Assembly: GCA_900542835.1 (NCBI GenBank)
Contig: UQPB01000027.1
Location: forward strand, 1-47,386
Direction of reading: 5' to 3'
Length of the DNA stretch: 47,386 nt
Origin: an uncultured Pelosinus sp.
GTDB lineage: Bacteria > Bacillota > Negativicutes > Sporomusales > Acetonemataceae
The translations under genes were made by a program, and so were the position numbers. Shown in pieces: positions 1 to 7,708 of this stretch. The notes beneath the pieces are model-generated. The model searched no databases. It saw nothing but the letters and a program-made list of their open reading frames with translations, and was not told the origin of the DNA. Position 1 is the stretch's first letter; each line of letters begins with the position of its first letter.

Positions 1-279
1 GGTACGTTAGCAATGGGATCGCGAGGTCATTGCGCAACTCTTGGCGCTTTAGCGCCTTAGCATTGGCGGCATCCCCCTGCGGGGAAACAACGGAAATGGG
101 GGTTGCTTTTCCGGTTTGCGGCACTTATTTTTCCCGCAACGGCCCGGGGAGCTTTTTCTTGACACTGATTATTTTTCCGGTTTGCTGCAGGTAGCTGATG
201 CGCAGCCGCTTTGCGGAAAAGTCTGAAATATGATAAAATGAGCAGGATACTGGAAATAAACTGGAAAGAGGGGCCTGTC
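1..279. other. Intergenic leader, no gene recognised
   Basis: No convincing coding frame is visible. The stretch holds short palindromes (GGCGC-ttta-GCGCC at 43-56 and ccccctgcgggg at 73-84) and a repeated phrase TTTTCCGGTTTGC (about 107 and 173). A TTGACA at 159-164 has no good -10 at 17 bp, and a TATGAT at 229-234 has no good -35. The promoter of the first gene could therefore not be fixed. The purine-rich stretch at 264-273 is the ribosome binding site of the gene starting at 280. Confidence 0.4.
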
Positions 280-1065
280 ATGGAAAAACTAAAATTGGCG
301 CTAATCGGCTGCGGCTATTTGAATGAAATTGTTGCGCAGGCGCTGCGGGACGGATACTTGCCGGAATATGAACTGACTGCCGTTATGGCAAGGGATTATG
401 ATAACGCCAAACGATTTGCCGAACGCTTTGGCTGTAGAGCTTGTGCTGACAGTAACGAATTGCTGGCCCTTAAGCCTGATTTTACGGCTGAGGCGGCATC
501 GGTCAAAGCTGTGCAGGAATACGGCGAGGCGATTCTCCGCGGCGGCTCCAATCTGGTGGTTTTATCGATCGGCGCTTTTGCAGATCAGGCGTTTTACGAG
601 CGGATAAAAGCAGTGGCTGCCGGCAGTCGCCGCCGCGTATATATTGCCAGCGGCGCCGTCGGCGGCTTTGATGTTTTGCGCACCGCCGCGCTGATGAGTC
701 CTGTGCGGGCCTCAATCAGTGCCTGCAAGTCGGCGGCTTCGCTTCGCCATACGCCGCTGTTTCAGGAAGATTTGCTGGCCTTGTCTGAGCCGCGTCAGGT
801 TTTCAGCGGTACAACCAAGGAAGCAATTGCAATACTGCCAACGAAGGTCAATGTGGCTATCGCCACCGCGCTGGCCAGCGCGGGGCCGGAGCGAACCGCC
901 ATGGACATCCAGGTGGTGCCGGGATTTGCCGGCGATGAATATACGATTAAGATAGAGGGAGATGAAGTGCGGGCGGAACTTGATATTTATTCCCGTACCA
1001 GTGCGATTGCCGCCTGGAGTGTGGTAGAGGTTCTGCAAAACGCCGTAGCGCCAATTGTATTTTAG
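280..1065 (+). CDS. Aspartate dehydrogenase-like NAD(P)-binding oxidoreductase
   Basis: The 261-residue protein opens with a Rossmann dinucleotide-binding motif (LALIGCGYLNEIV) and continues with segments that resemble L-aspartate dehydrogenase/DUF108 proteins: SGAVGGFD, a K-S-x-x-S-L stretch and LPTKVNVAIATALA. Canonical members reduce iminoaspartate or oxidise aspartate with NAD(P). The segment that normally reads like R-N-x-H-x-I reads G-D-E-Y-T-I here, so the histidine I recall as catalytic appears to be tyrosine and the substrate may differ. The start is set at ATG 280 because AAAGAGGGG lies just upstream; a longer frame from 211 lacks such a site. It sits 12 bp before a 2-hydroxyacid dehydrogenase-like gene, probably in one operon. 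Family call fairly good, function uncertain. Confidence 0.72.
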   Translation: MEKLKLALIGCGYLNEIVAQALRDGYLPEYELTAVMARDYDNAKRFAERFGCRACADSNELLALKPDFTAEAASVKAVQEYGEAILRGGSNLVVLSIGAFADQAFYERIKAVAAGSRRRVYIASGAVGGFDVLRTAALMSPVRASISACKSAASLRHTPLFQEDLLALSEPRQVFSGTTKEAIAILPTKVNVAIATALASAGPERTAMDIQVVPGFAGDEYTIKIEGDEVRAELDIYSRTSAIAAWSVVEVLQNAVAPIVF

Positions 1066-1077
1066 GGGGGAGAGGGC

Positions 1078-1983
1078 ATGTTTAAAAAGTTAGTCGCGAT
1101 CGAGCCGGTCAGCTTAGTTCCGGCGGCGGAGCGGAAACTGCATGAATACGCGGTTGAAGTCGTGCTGTTCGACGATATTCCCGCTGATGACAGCGAGATT
1201 ATCCGGCGTATCGGTGACGCTGACGCCGTGCTGCTGAGCTATACCAGCCGCATTGAAAAGAACGTGCTGGACGCCTGTCCGGCAATCCGCTATATTGGTA
1301 TGTGCTGCAGCCTCTACTCGGAAGCCAGCGCCAACGTTGACATTCGATCGGCCCGTGAAAAGAACATCACCGTATACGGCATTCGTGATTATGGCGATCA
1401 GGGCGTGGTTGAATATGTTGTCAGCGAGCTTATTCGCTATCTGCACGGCTTTGGCGATAAACAATGGCAGTCGCTGCCGGTCGAGCTTACCGATCTGAAG
1501 GTTGGCATTGTCGGACTGGGAACCTCCGGGCAGATGATCGCGGCGGGACTGCAGGCGCTTGGCGCCGACCTTTATTATTTTAGCCGCAGCCGCAAGCCGG
1601 AGGCGGAAGCGAGGGAAATCGAGTACCTGCCGCTAAAGCAGCTTTTGCAAACCGTGGATGTTGTCTGCACTTGCCTGAATAAGAACGTTATCTTGTTTCA
1701 GGAGGAGCAGTTTGCCTGGCTCGGCAATCATAAAATTATGTTCAATACCTCGATCGGACCGTCGCATGATATTGCGGCCTTGGTTAAGTGGCTCGACCAT
1801 GGAAGCAATGAGTTTTTCTGCGACACGGCCGCGGCACTTGGCGACAGCAGCGGCAAGCTGTTAAGCCATCCGCATGTCAACTGTGTCAATCAGTCATCGG
1901 GGCGTACCCGGCAAGCCTTTGACCGGCTGAGTGAAAAGGTTTTGCATAATATTGAAACCTTTTTGCGGCAAGCGCGCCGCTGA
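1078..1983 (+). CDS. D-isomer-specific 2-hydroxyacid dehydrogenase-like protein
   Basis: The 301-residue protein has the two-part layout of the D-2-hydroxyacid dehydrogenase family: an N-terminal substrate-side domain, then the nucleotide-binding signature VGIVGLGTSGQM (about residues 142-153) and a C-terminal return helix. Usual members reduce 2-keto acids with NADH. The block normally written N-T-x-R-G is N-T-S-I-G here, and no D-V-x-x-x-E-P block is seen, so the Arg/Glu of the usual catalytic triad seem absent; a histidine in SHPHVN remains near the end. It may bind a nucleotide without standard catalysis, or act on an unusual substrate. A strong purine-rich site (1066-1075) precedes ATG 1078. 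It lies between the aspartate-dehydrogenase-like gene and a regulator. Confidence 0.75.
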   Translation: MFKKLVAIEPVSLVPAAERKLHEYAVEVVLFDDIPADDSEIIRRIGDADAVLLSYTSRIEKNVLDACPAIRYIGMCCSLYSEASANVDIRSAREKNITVYGIRDYGDQGVVEYVVSELIRYLHGFGDKQWQSLPVELTDLKVGIVGLGTSGQMIAAGLQALGADLYYFSRSRKPEAEAREIEYLPLKQLLQTVDVVCTCLNKNVILFQEEQFAWLGNHKIMFNTSIGPSHDIAALVKWLDHGSNEFFCDTAAALGDSSGKLLSHPHVNCVNQSSGRTRQAFDRLSEKVLHNIETFLRQARR

Positions 1984-2043
1984 CTGAAGCGGCAGCGGCA
2001 CTGGCACTGGCGGTTTCCGGGCTGGGCGCGAAAGGAGCAATGG

Positions 2044-3342
2044 ATGAGCATCAGACTTGGCGCGATTGGCGTAAGCAGCGCCATCAATATTTTAAAAGAA
2101 GTCGCAGCCGAATATCCGGAATACGAGCAGGTCTTTTTTATCTATGAAACGCCGGAGGCGATTACCGGCATTATTGCCGAGCAGGAGCAAAACGTTGATG
2201 TTTGGATCGTGTTTGGCCAGATTGATGAAAGCCGGGTAAAAACCTGGGGCCAGGCGACAAAACCGGTCTACAGTATCCCTTATCGCGGTGCCAGTTTGTT
2301 TAAAATTCTATGCGAGGTCTTTTATAACGGTATCCGCATTGAGCAGATCAGTTTTGATACCATCCCTCTCGATGACTTGCGGCGCGGTTTTGATGAAATG
2401 AATATCCGCTACGAGCATCTGTATGAGGCGGATTGCGAAGAGGACGCGCCGGTCGAGGCTTATACCGCTTATCATATTGATTTATGGAAAAAGGGAGCGA
2501 TCAGGGCGGTTATTACCGGCAGCTGGATTGTAAAGGATAAGCTGGAGCGTCAGGGGATACCGGCATATTGTGTTTTGCCGGTGCGGGTCAGTGTCAGGAC
2601 AGTCCTGAATCTGGTTTTGCGGGACTTTGATATTCAGCGGCTTAAGGATGCGCAAATAGCGGTACAGGTATTTGATTTTGAGCTGCTGAGCGATACCGAA
2701 AAGTTTTATTCCATGGATGATATTTATAATGAGGAAAGCAAACTGTTTCAACGCCTGATCGGCTATGCCAAAACGATACAGGGATCGCTGAAGGCGGCGG
2801 GCCAGGGACGGTTCTTTATTTTTACCACTCGCGGCATGCTTAGCGGCGTTACCGACGGCTTTCGCAGGATTCCCTCGCTGCCGGAGCTGACAGCGATCGG
2901 CAGAACGCTTTCCGCCTGCGGCATCGGTATCGGCATGTCCGCCACTGAGGCGGAACTGCATGCGGTTACCGCGCTGCTGCAGGCGCACCGTTATGGCGGC
3001 GGCGCCTGGATGGCAATCATGGACGACAAGGCAGTCACAGGGCCCCTGGGGCGCAGCGAACAGCTGACTTACCACTACTTTTCCCGGAAGCTGCAGGCGG
3101 TCAGCGACGCCACCTCTCTCAGCATTGCCACACTGAGCAAGCTCGCCGGCATTATGGAACGGTACGGACGCAATACCATCAGCGCCCAGGAACTGGCTGC
3201 CGCTATGCAGATACTGCCACGCAGCGCTCGCCGGATATTGACCAAGCTGGAAGAAAAGGGATTGGCCACGCTGACCGGTGACGAGTCCCCCCATGACCGC
3301 GGCCGGCCGCGTAAAGTCTATCGAATCCAGTTTGACCGTTAG
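2044..3342 (+). CDS. Putative transcriptional regulator with C-terminal winged helix
   Basis: The 432-residue protein is not one I can name. Its first ~200 residues resemble ligand-sensing N-terminal domains of the PrpR type (VDVWIVFGQID, then AVITGSWIVKDKLERQGIP). The middle (about 255-340) contains IGIGMSATEAELHAV and a glycine-rich turn, vaguely like a degenerate nucleotide-cyclase/GGDEF fold. The last ~70 residues look like a winged helix-turn-helix (ISAQELAAAMQILPRSARRI, then LEEKGLA and a basic GRPRKVYRI tail). ATG 2044 follows AAAGGAG at 2031-2037; an ATG at 2040 is out of frame. It is likely the regulator of the neighbouring metabolic genes, as it ends the first transcription unit and precedes a promoter at 3584. 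The sensor assignment is inference. Confidence 0.6.
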   Translation: MSIRLGAIGVSSAINILKEVAAEYPEYEQVFFIYETPEAITGIIAEQEQNVDVWIVFGQIDESRVKTWGQATKPVYSIPYRGASLFKILCEVFYNGIRIEQISFDTIPLDDLRRGFDEMNIRYEHLYEADCEEDAPVEAYTAYHIDLWKKGAIRAVITGSWIVKDKLERQGIPAYCVLPVRVSVRTVLNLVLRDFDIQRLKDAQIAVQVFDFELLSDTEKFYSMDDIYNEESKLFQRLIGYAKTIQGSLKAAGQGRFFIFTTRGMLSGVTDGFRRIPSLPELTAIGRTLSACGIGIGMSATEAELHAVTALLQAHRYGGGAWMAIMDDKAVTGPLGRSEQLTYHYFSRKLQAVSDATSLSIATLSKLAGIMERYGRNTISAQELAAAMQILPRSARRILTKLEEKGLATLTGDESPHDRGRPRKVYRIQFDR

Positions 3343-3448
3343 CTGTACAATAGCAATGTATTTTGTATGCAGTATAATGTATTTTTATTAGCAAATAGCT
3401 AGTGCTTATTCAAAATGCTGGTTTAAAAAAATTTTTATAAAAATATCA

Positions 3449-3505
3449 ACAAGTTACAGAAAACCGCTTGTTTTGTTGATAAACAAGCGGTTTTCTGTAA
3501 CTTGT
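3449..3505. terminator. Long perfect hairpin between regulator and carrier genes
   Basis: Two 23-nt arms (3449-3471 and 3483-3505) are exact reverse complements, separated by an 11-nt AT-rich loop. No U-tract follows on the plus strand and there is an A/T-rich run before the left arm (3423-3446), so it is not a textbook terminator. It could end the upstream unit, protect an mRNA end or be a protein site. Confidence 0.5.
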
Positions 3506-3583
3506 GCTTAATAAATTGACAAAGCAACGTGGATTAAAGACAAAAACTCGGATTGTTATGTTTGAAATATTGCAGGCAGTGAA

Positions 3584-3612
3584 TTGACGCAAAAAAAAGA
3601 TAGTGTTATTAT
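3584..3612 (+). promoter_or_regulatory. Sigma-70-type promoter of the carrier/peptidase/CapA unit
   Basis: TTGACG (3584-3589) and TATTAT (3607-3612) are separated by exactly 17 bp, followed by the 5' leader of the carrier gene. It is a strong match to the vegetative consensus and implies that 3688-7432 is transcribed separately from the genes before it. Confidence 0.75.
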
Positions 3613-3687
3613 ACAAATAGGTCTTGACCGAAAATGATCCTAAAAAGATTTTTGAATCAGACACAAACTGAGGAAGAGAGGTTCATT

Positions 3688-4959
3688 ATGCAGATTGGAT
3701 TAGGAATTGTCATTATTGCCGCTATGATTTATCTGATGATTAAACGTTATGAAACAAAGATGGTGCTGTTCGGAGCCGGGATGCTGATGCTGATTATCGC
3801 CGGCGACCCGATGGGCGCATTTGTTTCCTTCTCCAAATCAATGAAGCAGAACAATATTTTTGAGGTGATTATTGCCGCGATGGGCTTTGCCGCAGTTGTG
3901 CAGGCAACCGGCTGTGATAAGCATCTAATCGCTGTCTTCATCAAAATCCTCAAACGCATGGGCCCGTTCCTGATTGTCGGTGTCGCTCTGGCCACTACTG
4001 TGGTCAACAGCTCTATACCCAGCGCCGCCGGTGTTTCTGCCGCTTTGGGCAGTATATTGATTCCGCTGCTGATTTCCTCGGGTATTCCGGCGCCAATTGC
4101 CGCTGCGGCGGTGATGGCGGGACTTTACGGCGGCAACCTGGATCCCGGTCATGTTCATCCGACTTTAGTGGCGGAGTTAGCCGGCAAGAGTTCGGTGGAG
4201 TTTGTCAAAACAGTGGCGGCGCCGCTGCTGTCGTCGGTGCTGGCCAGTTCGTTCACGCTGATATTTATTGCTTTCTGGCTGAAACGGCGTAATGGCAATG
4301 CGCCTGTGACTGCCGGCCTTGTTGCCATTGAAGGCATGCCGGAAAACTTTAAGGCTAATTATATTCTGGCGATTTTGCCGCTGCTGCCGCTGATTATTCT
4401 GCTGCTGGGCAATTTTAAGATTGTTCCCCAGCTGAAAATGCCGGTTTCGCATGCCATGATGATCGGCTCTCTGACGGCGTTGATTTTGACCCGATCCAAT
4501 CCCGGTAGGGTGACCAAGGCCTTTTTTAAAGGCATGGGCGATTCGTTTGGCGACATTTTCGGACTGATTGTCGCTGTAAACGTATTTGTTGCCGGCATGA
4601 CCAAACTGGGGCTGATTAAAACGCTGCTTAATTTTATGATTTCATCTCCGGCCATTGCCAAAGTGGCGGCTGTTTTTGGTCCGTTTGCGATGGCAATTCT
4701 GTCGGGGTCGGGCGAGGCGGCGGCGATTGCGTTTAATACGGCGGTAAGCGCGCATGCCGAGCAGTTCGGCATGGATGTTATGCATATGGGGGCAATGACC
4801 GTATTGTCAGGCGGGATTGGCCGCTCGATGTCGCCTGTCGCCGGCGCCATGATTATCTGTGCCGGCATTGCCAAGGTCACACCGTTTGATGTGGTTAAAT
4901 ATAACGCTCCCGCCATGTTGGCGGCGTTGTTTGTCGCCGCATTATTTCTGATGCTTTAA
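3688..4959 (+). CDS. DcuC-type C4-dicarboxylate/anion carrier
   Basis: The protein of 423 residues is almost entirely hydrophobic, with about a dozen membrane segments and two similar halves. It carries features of the anaerobic DcuC/ion-transporter superfamily: MGFAAVVQATGCDKHL, NSSIPSAAGVSAALGS, GLYGGNLDPGHVHP, and in the second half GSGEAAAIAFNTAV with SGGIGRSMSPVAGAMI. DcuC-type proteins exchange or export C4-dicarboxylates during anaerobic growth; given the M20 peptidase directly downstream, an amino-acid or peptide-derived substrate is also possible. ATG 3688 was chosen because GAGGAAGAGAGG (3670-3681) precedes it; the open frame extends to 3634 without a site. It sits in the cytoplasmic membrane and is the first gene of the unit driven from 3584. 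Confidence 0.8.
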   Translation: MQIGLGIVIIAAMIYLMIKRYETKMVLFGAGMLMLIIAGDPMGAFVSFSKSMKQNNIFEVIIAAMGFAAVVQATGCDKHLIAVFIKILKRMGPFLIVGVALATTVVNSSIPSAAGVSAALGSILIPLLISSGIPAPIAAAAVMAGLYGGNLDPGHVHPTLVAELAGKSSVEFVKTVAAPLLSSVLASSFTLIFIAFWLKRRNGNAPVTAGLVAIEGMPENFKANYILAILPLLPLIILLLGNFKIVPQLKMPVSHAMMIGSLTALILTRSNPGRVTKAFFKGMGDSFGDIFGLIVAVNVFVAGMTKLGLIKTLLNFMISSPAIAKVAAVFGPFAMAILSGSGEAAAIAFNTAVSAHAEQFGMDVMHMGAMTVLSGGIGRSMSPVAGAMIICAGIAKVTPFDVVKYNAPAMLAALFVAALFLML

Positions 4960-4982
4960 TCAGGTAGGAAAAGAGGTAGAGG

Positions 4983-6107
4983 ATGGAAAATTCACAGATT
5001 GTACAGGACTTTTTGCAATTGGTGCAGCTAGAGGTGCACTCGCGCAATGAAAGAAAGCTGGCCGATGTACTCAAGGTTAAGCTGACGGAACTGGGCCTGT
5101 CGGTTGAGGAGGACGAAACCGCGGCCAAAGTAGGCGGCAACACCGGCAACCTGATCGCCCGCCTGCCGGGCCGCAGCCACCTGCCGGCGGTTTTGCTGTC
5201 GGCGCATATGGACAGAGTAAGCAATAACGGCAATATCCGTCCTGTCATCCATCCGGCGGAGGGAATCATCACCAGTGACGGCAAATCAATCCTGGCGGCT
5301 GACGATGTCGCAGGCATTTGCGTTATTCTTGACGGACTGCGCCGGGTAAGGGACGGCGGCTTTGAGCACGGCGATGTGGAAGTGGCGTTTTCCGTCTGTG
5401 AGGAACAGGGCGTGCTGGGAGCGAGATATTTCGATTTTTCCCGGTTTACGTCCCGGATGGCTTTCGTTTTTGACGCTCCCGGGCGGATCGGCCGCATCGT
5501 CAATCAGGCGCCGGCAAAATGCAAGATTAAGGCTGTCGTTCATGGCCGCAGCGCTCACGCCGGCAATGAACCGGAGAAAGGCCTCAGTGCCGTACGGGTA
5601 GCGGCAGCGGTAATCCAGCAATTGCAGGAGGGACGAATATCGCCGCGAACAACGGCTAATTTCGGCTCTATTCATGGTGGCAGCGGCACGAATGTGGTCT
5701 GCAACCGGGTTGAGATTGTCGGCGAGGCCCGCAGTACTGACAGCGGCGAACTTAAACGTTATCTTGAGCAAGTCAAAACAGTGACGGCGGCGGTCGCCTC
5801 CAGTCACCAAACTACAATTGATCTGGATATAGAGACGCTTTATGAGACGTTCCTGGTGCCGGAAAGCAGCGTTGTCGCCGGAGTTGCCCGCGAAGCCATG
5901 TGCGGCCTCGGTCTTGAGGCCTGGTTTGCCCGCGGTGGCGGCGGCATGGATGGCAATCATTTTAATCAGCATGGCATCGAAACAATCGGGCTGGCAATCG
6001 GCTATTCGAAAAACCATACCCTGGAGGAGCAGATTTTCATTGCCGATTTGATCAAGGGCGGCGAGCTGGCGGCCGAAATCGTCCGGACGGCTGCCCGGAC
6101 AGCCTGA
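4983..6107 (+). CDS. M20 family metallopeptidase, PepT-like
   Basis: The 374-residue protein is a complete zinc aminoacylase/peptidase of the M20 clan resembling tripeptide aminopeptidase-like (PepT-type) enzymes. The metal-binding landmarks are in place: LLSAHMDRV (H and D ligands), LAADDVAG, the catalytic acid in CEEQGVLGARYFD, FVFDAPGR, and the C-terminal YSKNHTLEEQ histidine; the lid domain is in the middle (about 185-300). It likely removes residues from small peptides in the cytoplasm. A purine-rich AGAGGTAGAGG precedes ATG 4983, 23 bp after the carrier gene, so the two should be co-transcribed and the carrier may feed this enzyme or export its products. Exact substrate unknown. Confidence 0.85.
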   Translation: MENSQIVQDFLQLVQLEVHSRNERKLADVLKVKLTELGLSVEEDETAAKVGGNTGNLIARLPGRSHLPAVLLSAHMDRVSNNGNIRPVIHPAEGIITSDGKSILAADDVAGICVILDGLRRVRDGGFEHGDVEVAFSVCEEQGVLGARYFDFSRFTSRMAFVFDAPGRIGRIVNQAPAKCKIKAVVHGRSAHAGNEPEKGLSAVRVAAAVIQQLQEGRISPRTTANFGSIHGGSGTNVVCNRVEIVGEARSTDSGELKRYLEQVKTVTAAVASSHQTTIDLDIETLYETFLVPESSVVAGVAREAMCGLGLEAWFARGGGGMDGNHFNQHGIETIGLAIGYSKNHTLEEQIFIADLIKGGELAAEIVRTAARTA

Positions 6108-6139
6108 GCGTTTTCAGAAAATAACAGGGAGGCGCTGAT

Positions 6140-7432
6140 ATGGGATTTTCCGTTATAGCCACAGGCGATTCGCTGTTGACGCAGCGATTGCCTAAAAATG
6201 ACCAAAGCTGCCTGGCGCTAAAGCAAGTGCTGGAGCAGGCGGATGTCCGCTTTACCAATTTCGAACTCCAGGTTCACGATTTTGAGGTCTCGCCCGCCGC
6301 TGTCAGCGGCGGCACCTGGGTGGCGGCGCGGCCGCCGGTGATCGGCGATTTGCAGTGGCTGGGCTTTAATCTGTTTGCCTGCGCCACTAATCATTCGCTT
6401 GACTGGAATCATGAGGGGCTGACGACAACCTTGCGGCATCTTGACGCCGCCGGTTGTGTTCATGCCGGCGCCGGTATCAATCTGGCCGAGGCCAGTATGC
6501 CCAAGTACCTGGATACGCCGGAGGGAAGGGTCGCGCTGCTGAGCGTCTGCTCCAGCGGCAAGGACTGGCATATCGCCGGCGAACAGCGGCCGGATGTTAA
6601 AGGCCGTCCCGGTATCAATATGCTGCGGTTCAAGGCGGTTCATTATCTGCCGCCGGCGGATATTGCCGCGTTAAAGGCGCTTGTCAACAAAACCGATGTA
6701 AATGCCCGCCGGCTGCAATTGGAGCGGGAAGGCTTTGTCAAGCCGGAGGAAGGCTTCGCCATCGGTGATATCCGGTTTGAAGCCGGCGAAGCGGGAACCA
6801 AGACATACTGCCAGCCCCGCGACGTGGAACGGATCCTGCGGGCTGTCAAGGAAGCGCGACGGCAGGCGGATGTTGTCCTGCTCAGCCATCATGTGCATGA
6901 ATTCAGAGGCGCGGATAAGGCGATCGCCGCCGATTTTTCGCGTGAGTTTGCCCATATTTGCATCGATAACGGTGTTGACGCCTATCTGGGGCATGGGCCG
7001 CACATTCTGCGGGGCATTGAAATCTATAAGCAAAAGCCGGTTTTTTACAGTCTGGGCGACTTTTTTATTCAAAATGATGCGGTGGAAAGGCAGCCGGCCG
7101 ACTTTTTTGACATTTATAATCTGGGGCCGGAGAATACGCCCAGTGACGGTTTTGACGCCCGCAGCAAGAACGGCACCAGTGGTCTGGTTGTCAATCGCAA
7201 GGTGTTTGAGTCGGTGATGGCCTCGTTTACCGTAGATAACGGCAGGATTGACGCGGTCGAGCTGATTCCGATTACGCTTGGCTTTGAGAAAAAGCGTTCC
7301 CGCAAGGGCCGGCCCGAGCTGGCCTCGCGGGAGGAGGGTGAACGCATTCTGCAGGAGCTGGCCCGGCTGTCGGATGAGTTCAATACCGAGATCTTGATTA
7401 AGGACGGACGCGGACGGATCGAAATCCGCTAA
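6140..7432 (+). CDS. CapA family (PGA_cap) metallophosphatase-fold protein
   Basis: The 430-residue protein matches the CapA/poly-gamma-glutamate synthesis accessory family, a calcineurin-like metallophosphatase fold: ATGDSLL near the N terminus, VRFTNFE, ATNHSLDWNHEGL, LLSHHVHEF, DAYLGHGPHILRGIEI and FYSLGDFF. No signal peptide or membrane anchor is visible, unlike many membrane-bound CapA proteins, and no CapB/CapC ligase lies nearby. It is therefore more likely a soluble hydrolase acting with the preceding peptidase than part of a capsule system. ATG 6140 follows GGGAGG (6127-6132). It ends just before the terminator at 7442. The family assignment is firm; the role is inferred from neighbours. 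Confidence 0.82.
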   Translation: MGFSVIATGDSLLTQRLPKNDQSCLALKQVLEQADVRFTNFELQVHDFEVSPAAVSGGTWVAARPPVIGDLQWLGFNLFACATNHSLDWNHEGLTTTLRHLDAAGCVHAGAGINLAEASMPKYLDTPEGRVALLSVCSSGKDWHIAGEQRPDVKGRPGINMLRFKAVHYLPPADIAALKALVNKTDVNARRLQLEREGFVKPEEGFAIGDIRFEAGEAGTKTYCQPRDVERILRAVKEARRQADVVLLSHHVHEFRGADKAIAADFSREFAHICIDNGVDAYLGHGPHILRGIEIYKQKPVFYSLGDFFIQNDAVERQPADFFDIYNLGPENTPSDGFDARSKNGTSGLVVNRKVFESVMASFTVDNGRIDAVELIPITLGFEKKRSRKGRPELASREEGERILQELARLSDEFNTEILIKDGRGRIEIR

Positions 7433-7441
7433 GACATTCAC

Positions 7442-7485
7442 GCTAAAAGAGGCGCACCCGTTCAACCGGATGCGCCTCTTTTAGC
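7442..7485 (+). terminator. Terminator after the CapA-like gene
   Basis: A 15-bp perfect stem (7442-7456 with 7471-7485) is GC-rich in the middle with an A-tract on the left and T-tract on the right arm, so it may work in both directions. It begins 9 bp after the stop codon. Confidence 0.75.
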
Positions 7486-7625
7486 TGCCAAGCTTAGCAA
7501 ACAGCGATTTTGGTCCAGACAGCATTACTTGCAGAAAAATGCCCGGTTTTCTCCTTAATGTTTTCCTTTGCGCCACGACGTCCTAATTTTCGCAGGCAAT
7601 TGCCCGGGAAATAAACAGGAAATGC

Positions 7626-7654
7626 TTGACAACTTTTCCAGGCTAAGCTATACT
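7626..7654 (+). promoter_or_regulatory. Promoter of the nikABCDE-like operon
   Basis: TTGACA (7626-7631) and TATACT (7649-7654) are 17 bp apart, close to the vegetative consensus. The leader to ATG 7709 is short, and the Fur-like box at 7662 covers the expected transcription start. Confidence 0.8.
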
Positions 7655-7661
7655 ATCAAAA

Positions 7662-7676
7662 TGATAATGGTTTTCA
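7662..7676 (+). promoter_or_regulatory. Fur-like operator at the nik promoter
   Basis: TGATAAT-g-GTTTTCA matches the 7-1-7 Fur-family consensus (TGATAAT-N-ATTATCA) at 12 of 14 arm positions and lies directly after the -10 box, where a bound repressor would block initiation. Fur, Zur or PerR cannot be told apart from sequence. Confidence 0.6.
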
Positions 7677-7708
7677 ATATCTATTAACAAGAAAGCGGTG
7701 AATAGTGC

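Noticed and set aside
2482..3294. Long antisense frames opposite the regulator, nikA (7907-9007) and pflB (22077-22793)
   Set aside because: They result from GC-rich codon use of the real genes; no ribosome binding sites or recognisable motifs.
7486..7625. Gene between the CapA terminator and the nik promoter
   Set aside because: No open frame with start signals and no recognisable RNA structure.
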